A DNA stretch of 64,000 bases from Epinephelus fuscoguttatus (GCF_011397635.1 NC_064759.1:12172428-12236427), one strand, 5' to 3'. Numbered from the stretch's first letter, positions 38,045-52,900 are shown. The notes: generated from the sequence alone by a model not told the origin. Numbers and translations are program-made.

Positions 38045-38408
38045 ACAACCTGCATTTATTTATTTATGTTGTCAGAACAAAAAGAGAAAGACTGTGAAGT
38101 GATGCTGAAAGGACTTCAACCATATGGTGGGGAAAAAAATCACCAGCTTTGTGGAATTTTTGTACTGTGCAGCAGACTACTGAATTAGGAAACACTAATT
38201 AGATAATTATGGGATAAACATATTTAGAAAGACTTTAATTCAGCCAAGGAGCAAATCTGTTTGTACCATATTGAACAGAACTGACACTTTTGCTAAACAT
38301 AAATGCCTGGAACACATGCAGTACAATAAATAAACCAGCTGAAAACATCCAATAGTGAACGAGTGAACTGACCGCAGATCTGTAGACACATGGTTGCAGC
38401 AGAACAGT
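38045..38408. other. Convergent 3' ends of the Ly6 gene and msh5
   Basis: The stops of the two genes are only 364 bp apart and face each other. The plus-strand signal AATAAA is at 38325-38330. On the minus strand AATAAA-type hexamers occur at about 38055-38064. If both are used, the 3' UTRs overlap antisense by roughly 270 bp. Usage is inferred from sequence only. Confidence 0.5.
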
Positions 38409-39883
38409 TCAGCTGCGGCTCAGCAGCTCCCCAGCAGAGGGCAGGAGCTCTTCCTTCATGAAGTGCTGAAGGTCCAAATCTTTGTCATCCAGGTCAAGGC
38501 TCAAGAACATCTCCACCACAGACCTGCACCTGTCAGTCACACAGACACATCTGGTTCACAAACTCTGCTCTCTTGTGTTGGTTTTCTTTGTTGTTTTGTG
38601 TTGACGGAGTTTAACAAACCTGTTTGCCTGCTCATCTGATGATGCTTTGTCGATGCGTTCGATTAGCCGTCCTGTCCGGTACAGTTCAGACACCTGACCA
38701 AACACACACACAGACAGTCAATGTGAGCATGCTTCTTTGTATCTCTGTGTGTGCAGAGTTCCTACACATTTTCCATTTCCAGTCTCAAATTTCCAGACTT
38801 CTCAGTAGGTTTTTCAGATGATATCTGACAAATAACCAGCAAGCCCTATGAAAATTTGCATTTACCTATTGCAGCCGTTCAGTCCATACTTGTATGCAGA
38901 AAGTTGGACGAGTCAACTAACCAATGCTACAAATACATTTATTATTTTCCTTAAACATTTTGAATAATTATTATTATATTATTGTCCCCTCCCCCTATTT
39001 TTAGTCTCTCTTATAAATAGGAACTGAAAATGAATAAAAACATCTGAAGGTGCTCTACGTGACATTCATAGCCTGGGCTGGTATTGGCTGCAGACAGCTC
39101 TCACCTCTGACATCACAGGCAAACATGAAGGGTCGCTGAGCCAAAATGGCGGTGGCTAGCAGTGTGTCATGCTTCCGCGACAATAGTGTCCCACCACCAT
39201 GGGTCAGGAGCGCATTATCAGCTAACCAGACTTACAAGAAATAAGATGCAAGCTTGGCTAGCCAGCGACCAAAACAGAAGCTCAGATTACAAAACACAGA
39301 TTACATTACTCCACTTTATTTTTACATAGCAAATGGTGGTTTGCTGCTATATCATGTTCAAAATCTCATCAATAGAACCTTTAAATATTCAAATTTTCAC
39401 AGCGTCAGTGCAGTCCTGTTTATTCACACAACAACGATGAGCGCAGTCATAAAGGTTTCCTTATGCAGAACAGTCTAAATCACTGCCTACCTAAGACACA
39501 CTGAGACAAACTTAATAATATGGTTATTTGTTTCAGTAATTTCAAACTAATCTGGGCACAGATGCTTTGATTTGGTTCAGTTATAAGGCATTTGGGGTAG
39601 AGCTGGTTTGCAGACTGTGTTAAGATGCATGCCATACTTCTTGCGTTGATTCTGACAACATCAGGCTCGCTCTGGCCTGTGCTCTCTCACACAGTGGTAA
39701 ACATTTTGGCTGCGCTGGTTGCCTGCTCCAAACACCATGAAAAACACTCTGCTTGTATGGGCAAGATATTTTTTAAGAAATTCAGAATTTTATATTTTAG
39801 AAAGCAAAATAAATGAAAACACAAATATTTTTTCATACTCTCAAATTTCATACTACTCCTTACTGTGTAGGAAACCTGTGTGG

Positions 39884-39940
<57 letters not shown>

Positions 39941-42900
39941 TGTTTACCTCCACTCCTCTCTGCACGAGGCTGGTTGGCAGGCCTGCCAGTTTAGCGATGT
40001 TGGCAGCATAGCTGGACTGGCAGATTCCTTCCTTCAGTTGGTACAGAAACACCAACTCATCCCCGTCCACTGCGGTCTCTAGAGTCTAACACAGACACAC
40101 GCAATAATACACAACCACACAACACAACACACTCACATGCACAATAAAAAAAACTTCTAATGAGGTCTCATTAGCTGGATGATCATTTGGAAGTTTTGCT
40201 GTCAACATTTTTTCTGCAGTACATTCGTTTTTCCACCATGAAACCTCAGTGAACGCTCACAAAATGCTCCGGGCTACATTTCATCATTGTGCAGTCGAGT
40301 GTCTCTCAGTACCAGAAGACACAGCAGGCCAGAGGAGGGGAGCAGGCCCAGCTGCAGCAGACTGTGGAAGTTAGTAGCCAACAGGACATGAGGAACATCC
40401 ACCAGAGGTTTCCTCAGCCAATGAGAGATCGATGCAGCTAGCAAACACAGTCCATCCACCTGAAGGGGAACATTACACAGTCAGCTGTGTTTGTGCACAT
40501 GGATGAAGCTCCCATGGGTCAAACTGTTCGGTCTTAATTCAGGTTAAGCTCTTTACATAAACCCTTAACAGCCTGAGATTGAGTTGTTGCTACAAATAAA
40601 CCAATTAACATTCCTGTCTATTGTTCTGTGGATGAAAAGGTCCACCCAACAGATGTCCCTGTTATTTGTGATTGAGCAACAGTATTACAAAAAACAAATG
40701 TTAACTGATGCTAGTGACGAATACAAGTATCACATTCACACAAGAATAGAAATTCTCTGTTTCTGTAATCATTGTCTGTTTTAATTCTTCTCAAGAAGAC
40801 AAAATCAAAGTTTCTATGTTTACACTAAAACTTTTGCACAATCTCTCAAGGGGGAGCTGTTCCATCATTGTACACCCAGCTGGACCACCATCAGGAAGAG
40901 AAAGCAGCAGCAGTTTCAATCAATCAGCAGATTTGTGACGGACAAGGAAAGCTATCTTGCTAATGACTACCACGAAATGATGTTACATTTTCCATTTTCT
41001 TAAGTGCCATATCTGTCTCACTGCCAGCCAGGCAGCATCTGTCACCTATGGCAGGTTTTATTTTTCATTGCCAATATCATACAATACCAGCTGGTTAAAC
41101 ACAACCAGCAGCCTCTGGTACTGAAAAATGAAGCCAACACCAAGTGCCAAAAAACTGCAGTTCTTTGAACGGCCACTTGAGGCTGGCTCCAGAAGCCAGT
41201 GGACTTTACAGCAGAAATAAACATGTTTAAAGCCTGGTACAAAAATGGTTTTGGTCTCTATGGTTAATTTCTCCTTCATGACAACTGTACAGGAGGGGAA
41301 TTTTTACATAAGTCACCCTTTTACATTTTATTAAGGCCTCTCTGAGTGACAGGCTGTCTGCCACCTATCGCTCCTCCACAGCACCAGCCTTGTGCCCAAA
41401 CATTGTCACTTCTGGCTACAAAAAACAAAATGGCGACATCCGAAATGCCAAACTCAAGGGTTCAAAACAGCAGTCCTTAAACCAATGGGGGACATCACAG
41501 GTGGCTACTTCCATTATTTTTACAGTCTGTGGTTAGACACAACAACAATCACTGTCTTCTCCACACATACTTCTCGGCTATTGGTTGAGGCGGCATCTTC
41601 ACCGGTCAAAGTTCAACTCCACACAATGAGTAGATGTAGCTTTGCTCTGCCATTGGAAGCAAATGTTTTATTCATCCCTGCATTCGTCCTTGCACTGAAT
41701 GGAAGTGAACTGGAGGTGAATATCCAGCAAAGTTAACTTTGTGGATGTGTGACCATGCTAAGATCCTCTGTGGGAGGCATTTAGTACTTATTTCTGAAGA
41801 TAGAAAGATAGATTGTTAATATAAAGACAGAGACAAGAAAGACAAAGGGTGGGGCGTGCAACAAAAGAACCAGGCCTTGCAGTTCTCTGGCATGTCACCA
41901 CCCACAGGCAAGGGAAGCAACAACTGCCTAAATTTGAACACACACACACACCACCTGCAGTTTAAAGTGTTACAGATGCAGTTTCTTACATTTTTTGTTA
42001 GAGCTGTTGTTTTTAAGCTGTTGCACTTTTGAGGTTTTACATTTAGCACTGTGTCACTCTTACCTCCAGCAGATATTACTAATAATATTTAGATTAAACA
42101 GAAGTACAGTTTGGTTTGTGGCTGTAAAACACCATACTTGATGATCCATCAAATCAATCAATCAAATAAACTTTATTGTCCTTTACAGGAAATTCGAGTG
42201 CGTGAAAACTGCGTTTACAGTGACACACAACGCACAGTACACAAACAATAACAATAGGGTTTTTCCAAAGATTTACAAGTACACATGGTGTACAATAGGA
42301 CAAATACTGGCCACCATACAGGCGTCGGCCACTACTAGGCCCGGCAGTGTAAAGTGCGTAGAGAAGTTAAAAGAAAGTTAAGGGAGAGTTGGACAGTTAG
42401 AATAATTTGACTGACAATTGTTAAATAAAATTATTAAAAGTTAAAAACTAAATTTAAGAGGAGACTAAGGCTATTCCTCACTACGGAGGGAACAGGGCTG
42501 GTTTTTTGTTCAGGAGCGCTATAGATGTAGGTATAAAAGAGAATTTGTATCTGTTGCCTTTATACCTGCTAGCCCTGTAGCGTCTGCCTGAAGGCAGGAG
42601 CTGGTATTCGGGCATTAAAATGTTTGTTGGGTCCTTAAGAATCCTGTGCGTCTGTCTGACCACCACTGTTTCAAAAGTGGATAAACAGTTTTTCCTATCA
42701 CCTTCATGGCAGTTTTGATCATGTTTGTTATTCTGTTTCTTAGCTGGACAGTGGCGGTGCCGTACCAAGCTGCCATATTTTATGATGCTGTCCAGCACAG
42801 CATTGTAGAATGTTAGCATGGTGTCAGGGTTAACTCCAAACAGTCTTAGTCTTCTAAGAAAGTGAAAGTGAAGTGAATGAATAACCCTAAAGCAGATTTT

Positions 42901-43875
42901 TTTTTTATATTAATGATAATTAAAAATATACCTTTTAACTTGATATTGTAAATTTGTTGGCAGTCAGTTGCCTATTTACACATCCAGCAGTGATAGAGCA
43001 ATATCATTATAGAAGGCCACCTGACTATTCACTCTGTTGTAGCTTTTTTAGGTCTCTTCCAACTCCTGAGGGAAATATGTGGGTCTTAAGCTCCTAAATG
43101 CTCCACTATGTTCCCCAGCTAGTTGCTAACTGTTTCTGCCTGCTGTTTGGTGCTGAGCAGGTATTGTACAGTGGGTTTATAGCCCCTTTAAATAATTTAA
43201 CGAAACCCATTCAACCTACGTTGGTAATTTTCTTTTATTGTTTTCTTCTGGCCTGTGCCTCCCACACCTGCATTTCTTTTTTGGACAAATAAAATTAGTT
43301 TGGACCCTCTTCCTCCCTCTCCAGAGGAACCTGGCAGACAGTGATGGAGGACAGAGAACATAATGATACTCAGAGCAGACTCTGAGTATCCAGCAGTTGC
43401 TAAAACTAAAACATCAAATGTAAAAAAAAAAAAAGCATATATGAAACTACATGGAAAACAGCAGTCTTTGCCTGCAGGCTGCACAAGTTTTAGAACTGCA
43501 TTGTCACTGCTGTTGCCTATAGATGGCGCACATCAACACCTCTGTATCTGCAAATCTGAACAGCTGCTGCTGTTTTCTTGCTGATAGGTGGCACATGTTG
43601 GGCTGAACTGGAGGTCTGTTCGTGCTGCAGCTCTAAATTAGATAATATTGGCTGGAATAAGTTTCAGGCGCTTCATATTAATGACACTGTGTGTCCTTGT
43701 TATGTGTATACATATGGATTTCATTCACAAATCGCTGGAACAAGTTCTTCTTACTGTGTTAGTTCCCTTTCCAAATTCATCGATGAGAACTAATGAGTTG
43801 CCAGTACTGCTGTTGAGAGCCTGGGCCATCTGGAGAATAGAGACACAGAGTGTTACACTGCATTTTGTTATATTT

Positions 43876-43918
<43 letters not shown>

Positions 43919-46900
43919 ATATAGCTGTAGGCAGTAGTTTCTTTATAAAAAAATGTCTTGACAGGTGGAGAGTAGGAGTGGAGCTGGAGGACAGTAGTGC
44001 TGGAAGTTCATATCTTTTATTTCCACACCCACACACATTGCTTGTGTGTGTTTGTGTGTGTGTGTGTTCGTTACCTGGTTGAGGTCTATCATAAAGGTGC
44101 TGAGGCCAACAGACACAGACTCTCTGCTCTGCATGCGGGTAAAAATGCCATCCACCAGACCGATCTCTGCCTCCTTCGCAGGTACGTCTGAGCCAATCAG
44201 AGCCATGAACACAATCAGACCCACCTGACAAAGTCAGATCAGAGCAAGTCAGGGTTGGATGACAGGTGCTGTGGTGTAAACTTAACCAAAGGGCAAAGAG
44301 GAGTCACATCAGTGATTCTCAATAGTAGCCTGGAGGTCAAAACTCCCTCAAATGAAGTGTAAAATAAAGACATTCTCATTAAGAAATGAAATTGTTACCC
44401 TTAATTATGGCGCTCTAAATGTGTTTTCTGATTAAGAAGTAAATTACAGCTTTAGGGCTTCTTCTGATACCAGTAATTAATAAAGTTGGATATTTTAGAA
44501 AGGGAAAATACAAATCCTGTACATCATAACAGCTTTAATCATCTCGCAGAACGCTGGGTTAATTACCATCTGTAGCGCAGCTTCTGGTGCTGAAGAAACA
44601 GATGTTAAAAGCAGATTATGTGCAATTATGCAGATTTTTAGAGCCAGTAGTGTCTCCCACTTGTTTAGCTTCACTGGTCTTTTGTTTTTTAAAGCTCTCT
44701 GTTACTGTTTGCCTGACCACAGCTTATCACCGAGAGTAGCAAAAGAAAAACAAAGAAAAGAGCAGATTTGTCCTCAAAACAAGAAAATGACAAACCAATT
44801 TCAGGTAAACTGGAGACAGAGATGTACACACTGGGTCACACAGAGAGACAAACAAGTCAACACAGTGGCAAAGCGAGACATAAGGTAGACTATATTTGAG
44901 CTAGTCAGGACCAGGAGCAGTTTATCATTGCACCTGTTACTGAGTTTTTTTCTGTCCCACCTGTTTGAGGTAGATGCTCTTGCCAGATGAGTTGGGGCCA
45001 GTGATGATCTTGACTCTGCCCTGTGACTCTGAGCTCTGGAAGGAGTTGGCCACAAACACAGGAGAGCACAGCTCTAACAGCGGGTGTCTGGAAAAATACA
45101 GATATAAGTCCTGTACTGCAATGTTATATTAAACACATCTTCTGCTTTACTGATGTGTGTGAGTGTGTCCTAGACTGTATATAAAGATGGATAGCATGAC
45201 AGTGCCCCAGGCAGCTGGGTGCAGTATAGATCATAAACCCTGCCCCCTCCATGTTAGGGGATGGGACATGGGCCAAACTAAAAGATCAAAAAACACAACA
45301 AATACATTTTTCCTCCAAATGGTTCCTGTCATTTTAGGTAGTTCTCATCATGCTGATGTGTGCTCAAGTGTTAATTTTTAAAGTTTAGTTGTAATCATGT
45401 GTTTGACGCTATAAAAACAGAGTTTGAGGTCATGATTCACAGCTGTGTGTGTCACTCAGTGTGCTTATGATCAGTGGTGCTGCTCACAGTTGGTCAGACA
45501 GGTGTGTGGGCAGGAATTCAACACTGCAGACGTCACCACCACCAGATGGCAGCGGCCGTATCCGGGATATTTTGGCTTCATTTTTGTACAGTGGGAGGAA
45601 GTGAAGATTTGTTGTCCATCTTTATGTACAGCCACTGGTGTGTGTGATCAAACAAATTTTAGATGAGCTTACATGATGTGGCACATAAATGAAGAGTTCT
45701 AAATTACACCAAGAACTGGAGTGCCTGGATCAGTGTTTACATCTACAGTGCCTACCTGCCCTGTATGACTGTTATCTCCCTGTGGCTGGCTAATTTGGGT
45801 GAGGTGTAGCCATACTCTTGGGAGGCGCTGCTCATGGCCATCAGACAGTCCAGCTCAGCAGCAAGATCCAGAATCTACACAACACACACATTGAACACAC
45901 TGACTGTCCTGAGCAGAGAAGCTTTGACTGATGAAAGAGTAGAAAGTGTTCACAAACTCAGTTTATTTATCCATCCATTAATTTTCATCCGCTTATCCAG
46001 GGCCGGGTTGCGGGGGCATCAAGCCAAGCAAAGCACCCCAGACGTCCATCTCCCCAGCAATGCTTCCCAGCTCCTCCTGGGGGACTGCAAGGTGCTATCA
46101 GGCCAGATGAGATATGTAATCCCTCCAGTGTGTTCTGGGTCTGCCCCGGGGCCTCCTACCAGTGGGACATACCCGGAACACCTCCAGCTGAAGGCATCCT
46201 GATCAGATGCCAAACCACCTTAACTGACCCCTTTTGATATGAAGGAGCAGCAGCTCAGCTCCTCTGAGCTCCCTCCGGATGTCTGAACTCCTTACCATAT
46301 CTCTAAGACTGAGCCCAGCCACCCCACGGAGGAAACTCATTTCGGCCACTTGTATCTGCAATCTCAGTCTTTCAGTCACTACCCAGAGCTCATGACCATA
46401 GGTAAGGCATGGGACGTAGATGGACCAGTAAATCTAAAATCTCTTCACCACGACAGTCCAGTGAAGTGCCCGCATCACTGCAGACACTGCAACAAACCAA
46501 AACCCAACCAAGAATCGCCACCTTAACATGGTGGTTTGCGTGTCCCCGTGATCCTGGGAGCTGTGTTGTCCGGGGCCCAAGGCAAAGTGGTCCCAGGGGA
46601 GGGGCCAGACGAGGAGTGATTCAAGAAGACTTTGGTGTTTTGGCCTACTTGGACTTCAAGTACCTCGCTTAGTATGGGGACAATGGGCCCCACCCCTAGA
46701 CCCAGACCTGGGTGAGGAGGCCCAGCCTTGAGCCAAGGAAGTCACTGCCCTGTGGTCGGGTGAACTGTGTGCCAGGTGGTGTGCAGAGGTGGGGCCCTGT
46801 GTGTGCTGATGCGTGGCGAGTGCAGACTGGCTCTGGGAAGTTTATTTGTATATACCACATTTCACCAGCAAGGTTATTCTAAGTGCTCTTCATAAAACGG

Positions 46901-49900
46901 CAAAAACATCAAGACAGAGTGCAGAAGCACACTAAAAAAGGACATGTGAATGCAATTAAAACAGTCGTTAAGGGGGCAAGAAGATGGAAACTAAAAATAA
47001 GCTAAAATGGAATAAGACAGATAAAAAGGGGAGGAATAAAAGTTACAGTGCAATGTCAGAAATGAATAATTGCAGCAAACAGAAAAGCATTCAGCCTTGA
47101 TTTAAAAGACCTGAGAGTTGCAGCAGACCTGCAGTTTTCTGCGTTTGCTCCAGATATATGCTGCATAAAAAGAACCCAGCAGGTCTGTACATGTAAAATG
47201 ACAGACTGTGTATTTAGTCACATTTGATGGAATATATGAGCATTTGAAACAAACTGAGCATACAGACAAGGAATTGGATTGTGTTGCAGGAGCAGAGTGG
47301 TAATTTTCTTTGGATGTTTGGATACTTGTTGTTCTGGGAATCCATTGTAACCACAGTGAGGGTGGGTGGATTTGAGTGTTTAATTCTCAAAAGAGAGATT
47401 CTGAGTGGAGTATAACCATAAAACCGTAATACATAATGCATAAAACTAAACGCAGCAAGGAGGCACTGTTGCATTTAGTGTTATGCATTATGCATTATGG
47501 GTTTATGATGTCTTTCTTCATTTCATAATGCCTATGTATTTATATCTTGTATCTTTCAATTTCTGTCATATTTAATTTATGACTGTGTCTTTGTTGTACC
47601 ACTGTACTGTCTTGTTGTCTACGTCTTGTTAAGTTGATTGCAGCTGTGTGTAGCACTGTTGCCCCCCTCCCAAAATTCCCCTTAGAGACAATAAAGTATC
47701 TTATCTTGTCTTAGTATCACTTTAATGAAGCTTAACAAGTTTGAAACGTCTGCATTTTAATAAAGCTTATTGTTTATTTTACATTAATTTAATTGCCAAG
47801 ATGCCAGTAAATTATAATCACAGCTGCACTTAATGCTCATTCTGTCCCCAAAATTAATAATAAAATTTGTAATAAAAGGCGGCAATAGCAGCACGCCCGT
47901 CTGTCATGAGACAAATAACACTTGTAATGAAAAAAAAAAAAAATGTAATGGGATTTGTACCTATTTCATAATCAAAATGTACAACATAGCTGATCAGAAC
48001 AAACTCCACCTCCACACATTAACAGAATTACTTTCATGCACATAATAATTTTATCAGAGTGGGAGTTGTGTTTTAAACACTGGGACCTGGAAGTGCACGG
48101 TGATGCCCACCCACCTTGTAAAGGGAGGCGCTCCTCTCAAGAACTGTGTTCTGCAACTGTGTCATTACTGCCGTCTCCATGTCTGAGAAACAGAAAGTAT
48201 ATGAGCAGGAAAAGTGTCAGTGGTTGTGGTCACTTCTACAATGTCAGGTACACAACAATCGGGTAAACTAACCACTGAGTGAAAAGGTAAAAGACCTCTA
48301 ATGTCACAGTGCAAGTCTCCAAGAAGGTCGTCTAGCTCCTTGGTTCTCTGGCTGCGGTAGTGCAGACGGTCCTCTGACAGAAACTATCCCACATGCACAC
48401 AAGAACAAGGTGTTACAGCACATTTGTCAGTCTGAATTACACAAAACAAACAAAATTAACATGCTGACAAGATCACACACAAACCATAAAATCAAGCCCC
48501 TCTATCTCAAAATCCTCTTTCTCCACCATGCTGGGCAGGCGAGGGACAGAAAGCAGGAATCCAATCTGTGAGGGCAGTTAAAAGAAACATATATGAGCAC
48601 TAATATATGTGGTGCTCTAGTGGGGGGGTCATACCAATGTTCTCGGGGTCCTGTATTCCAATAAATCCACACTGTAAGAGATTACTAAGGGCTATCCACT
48701 TTGCTGAAATAGCAAAAAACAGAGGGAGATGGACACTTCAAATGCAGTTTGAAAAGGGATGGGAATGAAGATTTACTGATTCTGTTTTTCAGTCCGACAC
48801 CTTTACGATTCCCTTATTGATTCCAAATCAATTTTCTGTGTAGGAAAAAACGTAGACCTACACAGGTTTTCAGCATGATTATAAAATTGAAACCCACCCT
48901 CTGAAACAGACATGCTGCTCGGTGGTACTCGTGAAAAGAGTGTCAATTACATGGTGTTCCTGGAATTTAAGACCGTGTTGCTTGGGGAAGATGTGTCAGC
49001 ATATTGCATATCTACAGACATTACAAGCAGCACAGCTGTCATCTTTGTCCGTGAAATGAAGCTACGTTTTGGACTGTGTCTTTCTCTCCACCATGACTCC
49101 TTCTTGTTGCAAGTTTCCACCAGTGTGGATGCATGAGTTTGACATCTTTTTTTGCAGTGCATAACTGTCAGGAAAACATGCCAACACTGATCAAAGGAAT
49201 TGATGAACTGAGAGACATACGACTGTAATGGATCGGACAATTTGGAACTGGTTCTCAACTGTAACCACTTCACAATGCCTACCCCTAAGTGTGAATGGTA
49301 AAAATCCATTCAGCCATTGTGGAGATATCAATGTCTAAAGTCAAAACAACTGTCTTGCCTGCATATTTGAGGGCGCAGGTTTCAAGGAGTATAACCTCAG
49401 TTGGCTATAAGTTGCAGGTGGGTGATTTCCATATATTGACCCAGGAAAACATACCTTGAATATTTCTCTTATAGGGAAAAATTTTGCTGAGTACATAAAA
49501 CCCTTTATCGGGTCTTAATGTCATATTAAGAGGATACCGAGCTGGAAAATAAAGGATCCCCCTGAGACTGTTTTCACCATATCTAATTGTATGATTCCCA
49601 CCAATAATATTGTACATACCGTTCACCATACAGATCAGTTGGTATATATATTTGTCAATATGAAGCTCAGACCAGAGGGATGTAGATGACGCAGCAGGAG
49701 GGGATGCGAGCGTCCAGGTGCTCCAGCTCTCTTCTGGCTACATCTGTCAGGAAGTCGGACAACCCCATCATCCTCCTCTTCTCTGACAGAGAAAGGGGGA
49801 GATTTAAGACTTAAAATCAAGCACCGTATACACTTATCAACACATAACATGTAGAAATTTATGATGAGGCTTTTATGTATCATATGACTGTTCTAGGTTT

Positions 49901-52900
49901 GAAACGAGGGTGCAGGCGCTTACTCTCATCAATTGCTGGGTCCACGTTCGGTTTGATGGTGAAGCGGTTCTCAGCTATGCTGGTATCAAAATCCACCTAC
50001 ATGTTCCAAATCAAACATGGAGTCTGAACACTAAATTGACTACAAACCAATCTTAACAAACGGCAGGAGATTTCTCAGATTTGCAGCTGTGTGTTATTTA
50101 GTTTGCGTCTCACGACTCGGCTGATGAGGGAGGCGATGTGGTGGAGGTCATCCGAGAACCCTTCGCTGATATCCCGAAAGAGATGAATGGACTGAGGCAG
50201 GTGTCGCACCGTGTCCCTGATGCACACCGCATTGTACACAGTCTGATGAACATACACAAACACAACATTTCTCACACATTTAACAAAGCTTGACATGTGA
50301 ATAAGGTGTAGGTGTAGCTCCAACCTTGTAGAGACTCTGCCAGTCGGTCACTTTGGTGTGAGAGAGAGACATCCTGCGCAGAAGAGTCTGACACACACAC
50401 ACGAGCACACACACATACTGGCTTTAGGCTTTCACAGATTCCTTGTCCAGGTGGTGACCCAGCAGGTAAGGGATAAATGGTCACAGATGTGGAGGAAACA
50501 AGGAAGTAATTAGTTAAAGTTTTTACTGGTATGTTAGTGATGTTGCGAAGCGAGGACTGCAGGGTGCTCAGGACGTCGGAGTTCGGAGGTGATGTGAAGA
50601 AACGAATCACTTCCTGTCTCCTGTGTAACACGGTCAGATCCTGTGTAGGCCGCAGAAACCACTGGCTGGGAGAAGAGAAGACATCACAGACACTTTAAGA
50701 AGCAAACAGTACAAACTAGCAAACTTCACGACTGTGACAAAACCCGGAATTACCGGAGTTAACCAGATATTGTGTGCATGTAGAAAGTAATTGTTGTGTA
50801 AATAAAAATGGCAGAATTATGTAATTCCCACAAGAATCACAGCATGGAACTAGATCACCATAATGTGATTGGTGACAGTACTAAAAACAGATGCATAATG
50901 TTGGAAACATTAAAACATTTATCTTGTTGCCATAGATACAAGCAGTGGAATGCAAACCTTGAAATTCCTGGGACAAACCGGAGTCTTCTGCCTGAATCAC
51001 AAAACAGCAGCGCAAACATTCATATGGAAGCACGTAACACAAACTTTCATTCTGGCCCCAAGTTAAGCAACTTTTAGAAGGATGTGTTAGACGCCCTGAG
51101 AGCAGTGCTCCATCCAAATATCCCCAAAGATCCAAGGGTGATTCTCCGAGCAGCAATCCCTGAAGGGTTTGAGGGGAAGGCAAAAATGTTGCTATTACAA
51201 ATCCTCTTGGGGGCTGCGATTAAATGTATCACAATTAGATGGTTGAATCCTGAACCTCCAACGTACAATATCTGGATTAAATAAATAAGCCAGTTGTATG
51301 TGATGGAACAAATCACATATGTATTGAGGTTGCAAAGACTGAAATTCTTGAACAGGTACATCTTCTCGCACTTGAACACTTCACTGTACTTGTCTTAAAC
51401 CTGGATATATGTTACGGCAGCTGAAAACTTTGTACATTGATCTGTACTGTGTGAGCTATGTAATAACTGTATTGCTTGTATAGAATGCTGAAGTTGAAAC
51501 AGAAAATGAGTTTAAAAAACTTTTATTTTGTTGCTTTGGTAGTTGTATGGTAATATAAGGTAAAACGTTATTTATCCAGAGGGAAACTGTAGTGCAGATA
51601 CTAAGAGTGCAAAAGGTAACATTTGTCTCTAAAACTCCAAATGTTCCTGTTTTAAAATACTTTATGTTCTTACATGACCAGACAGTTATGATTATATAAT
51701 TGCTATATTTAGTGTTACGTGATGCAGAGCCCTTTGAATCTCCTCTATTTGCCTACCTATCAAATACAGGATTGATTTCAAGGTTCTATTATTTTTTTTT
51801 ACAGCCACATATGGGCTGGCACGCCAGTATATTGTTGAACTTCTCTGCCCCTTTACCAGCTCCCGACCTCTCAGATCCTCTGAACAATGTCTTTTAAGTG
51901 TCCCGCGATCGAGGCTGGTGGGTAAGGGAGATTGTGACTTTGTGGTAGCTGCTCCAAAGCTTTGGAACAGCCTTCCACTCTCAATTAAATCCCCCCTCCA
52001 TTGATACTTTCCAGACAAATCTTAAAACGTACATGTTTTTTGTGCACGTTTTACATTGCTATATATTTGTGTGTCATTCTTTTATTTTGTATAGCACTTT
52101 GATCAAATGCAGTTGTTTTTAAATGTGCTACATAAATAAACTTGATTTGATTTGATTTATTAGATTAGCTAAAACTATGCCCTGCCTTTTAGAGGTTGTC
52201 ATAATGCCAGTAGTAATGGTGGTGCTGCAGCATGATAGGAGGTATCTGACATCAATATACCATGACACCAGCATAAATTATGGACCACTGTTATACAAAA
52301 TGTTGGTAGAGTTTAGTTTGTCTGAATGATGAATGACACAAATATCAGCCTTTTCCACTACAAGCCTTGTATTCTCTTTTAACGAAGTAAAGGCCACATT
52401 CATTTTTTTGGTTTTACGATTTCACTCTAGTAGGAGATGTTTCTCACCGTAGCAGTCTGGAGCCAAACCTGCACCTGCAGCGGTTCAGTATCCCTGCAAC
52501 AAAAGATAAGTACAAGTGGTTCATGTAAACACCATCAGATAAGATGGACTGATAATGCTACCTTCAGGGCGCGTACCGTAAAGACTGAGTCCTTCCTTTT
52601 CACCTGAATGCAGTTTGTACACTGATGGGTGAAGTTCTGATTTGAAGATCTGCAGTACACTGGAACAAATACAAAATCAACGGTTATCCCAACCAACCCA
52701 TATGTCTTGCTAAGTGTTCTTTCATGGCTCACATATACCGTATTTTTATGCAGTTTAATACATTATATTTATTTCTTTAGCTTTATTCATATAAGTTGCA
52801 AAAACATTATTAAAATGTACGAAACAGCTGTCCTGTAGGTTCTAGTTGTAAAACAAGGAACGATTAATGAGATATTTAGGAGATTAGTGTCAGCTTTTAA

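Noticed and set aside
43954..44004. Reading the exon 6-like sequence as a real alternative msh5 exon
   Set aside because: It is on the strand opposite msh5, lacks flanking splice sites and loses frame after one inserted base.
48947..49309. 120-residue minus-strand frame between msh5 exons 14 and 15
   Set aside because: The phrase-like composition ([20 protein letters not shown]) suggested a decayed transposase of the KRAB/hAT type, but no catalytic motif or terminal repeat could be found. Left unannotated within the intron.
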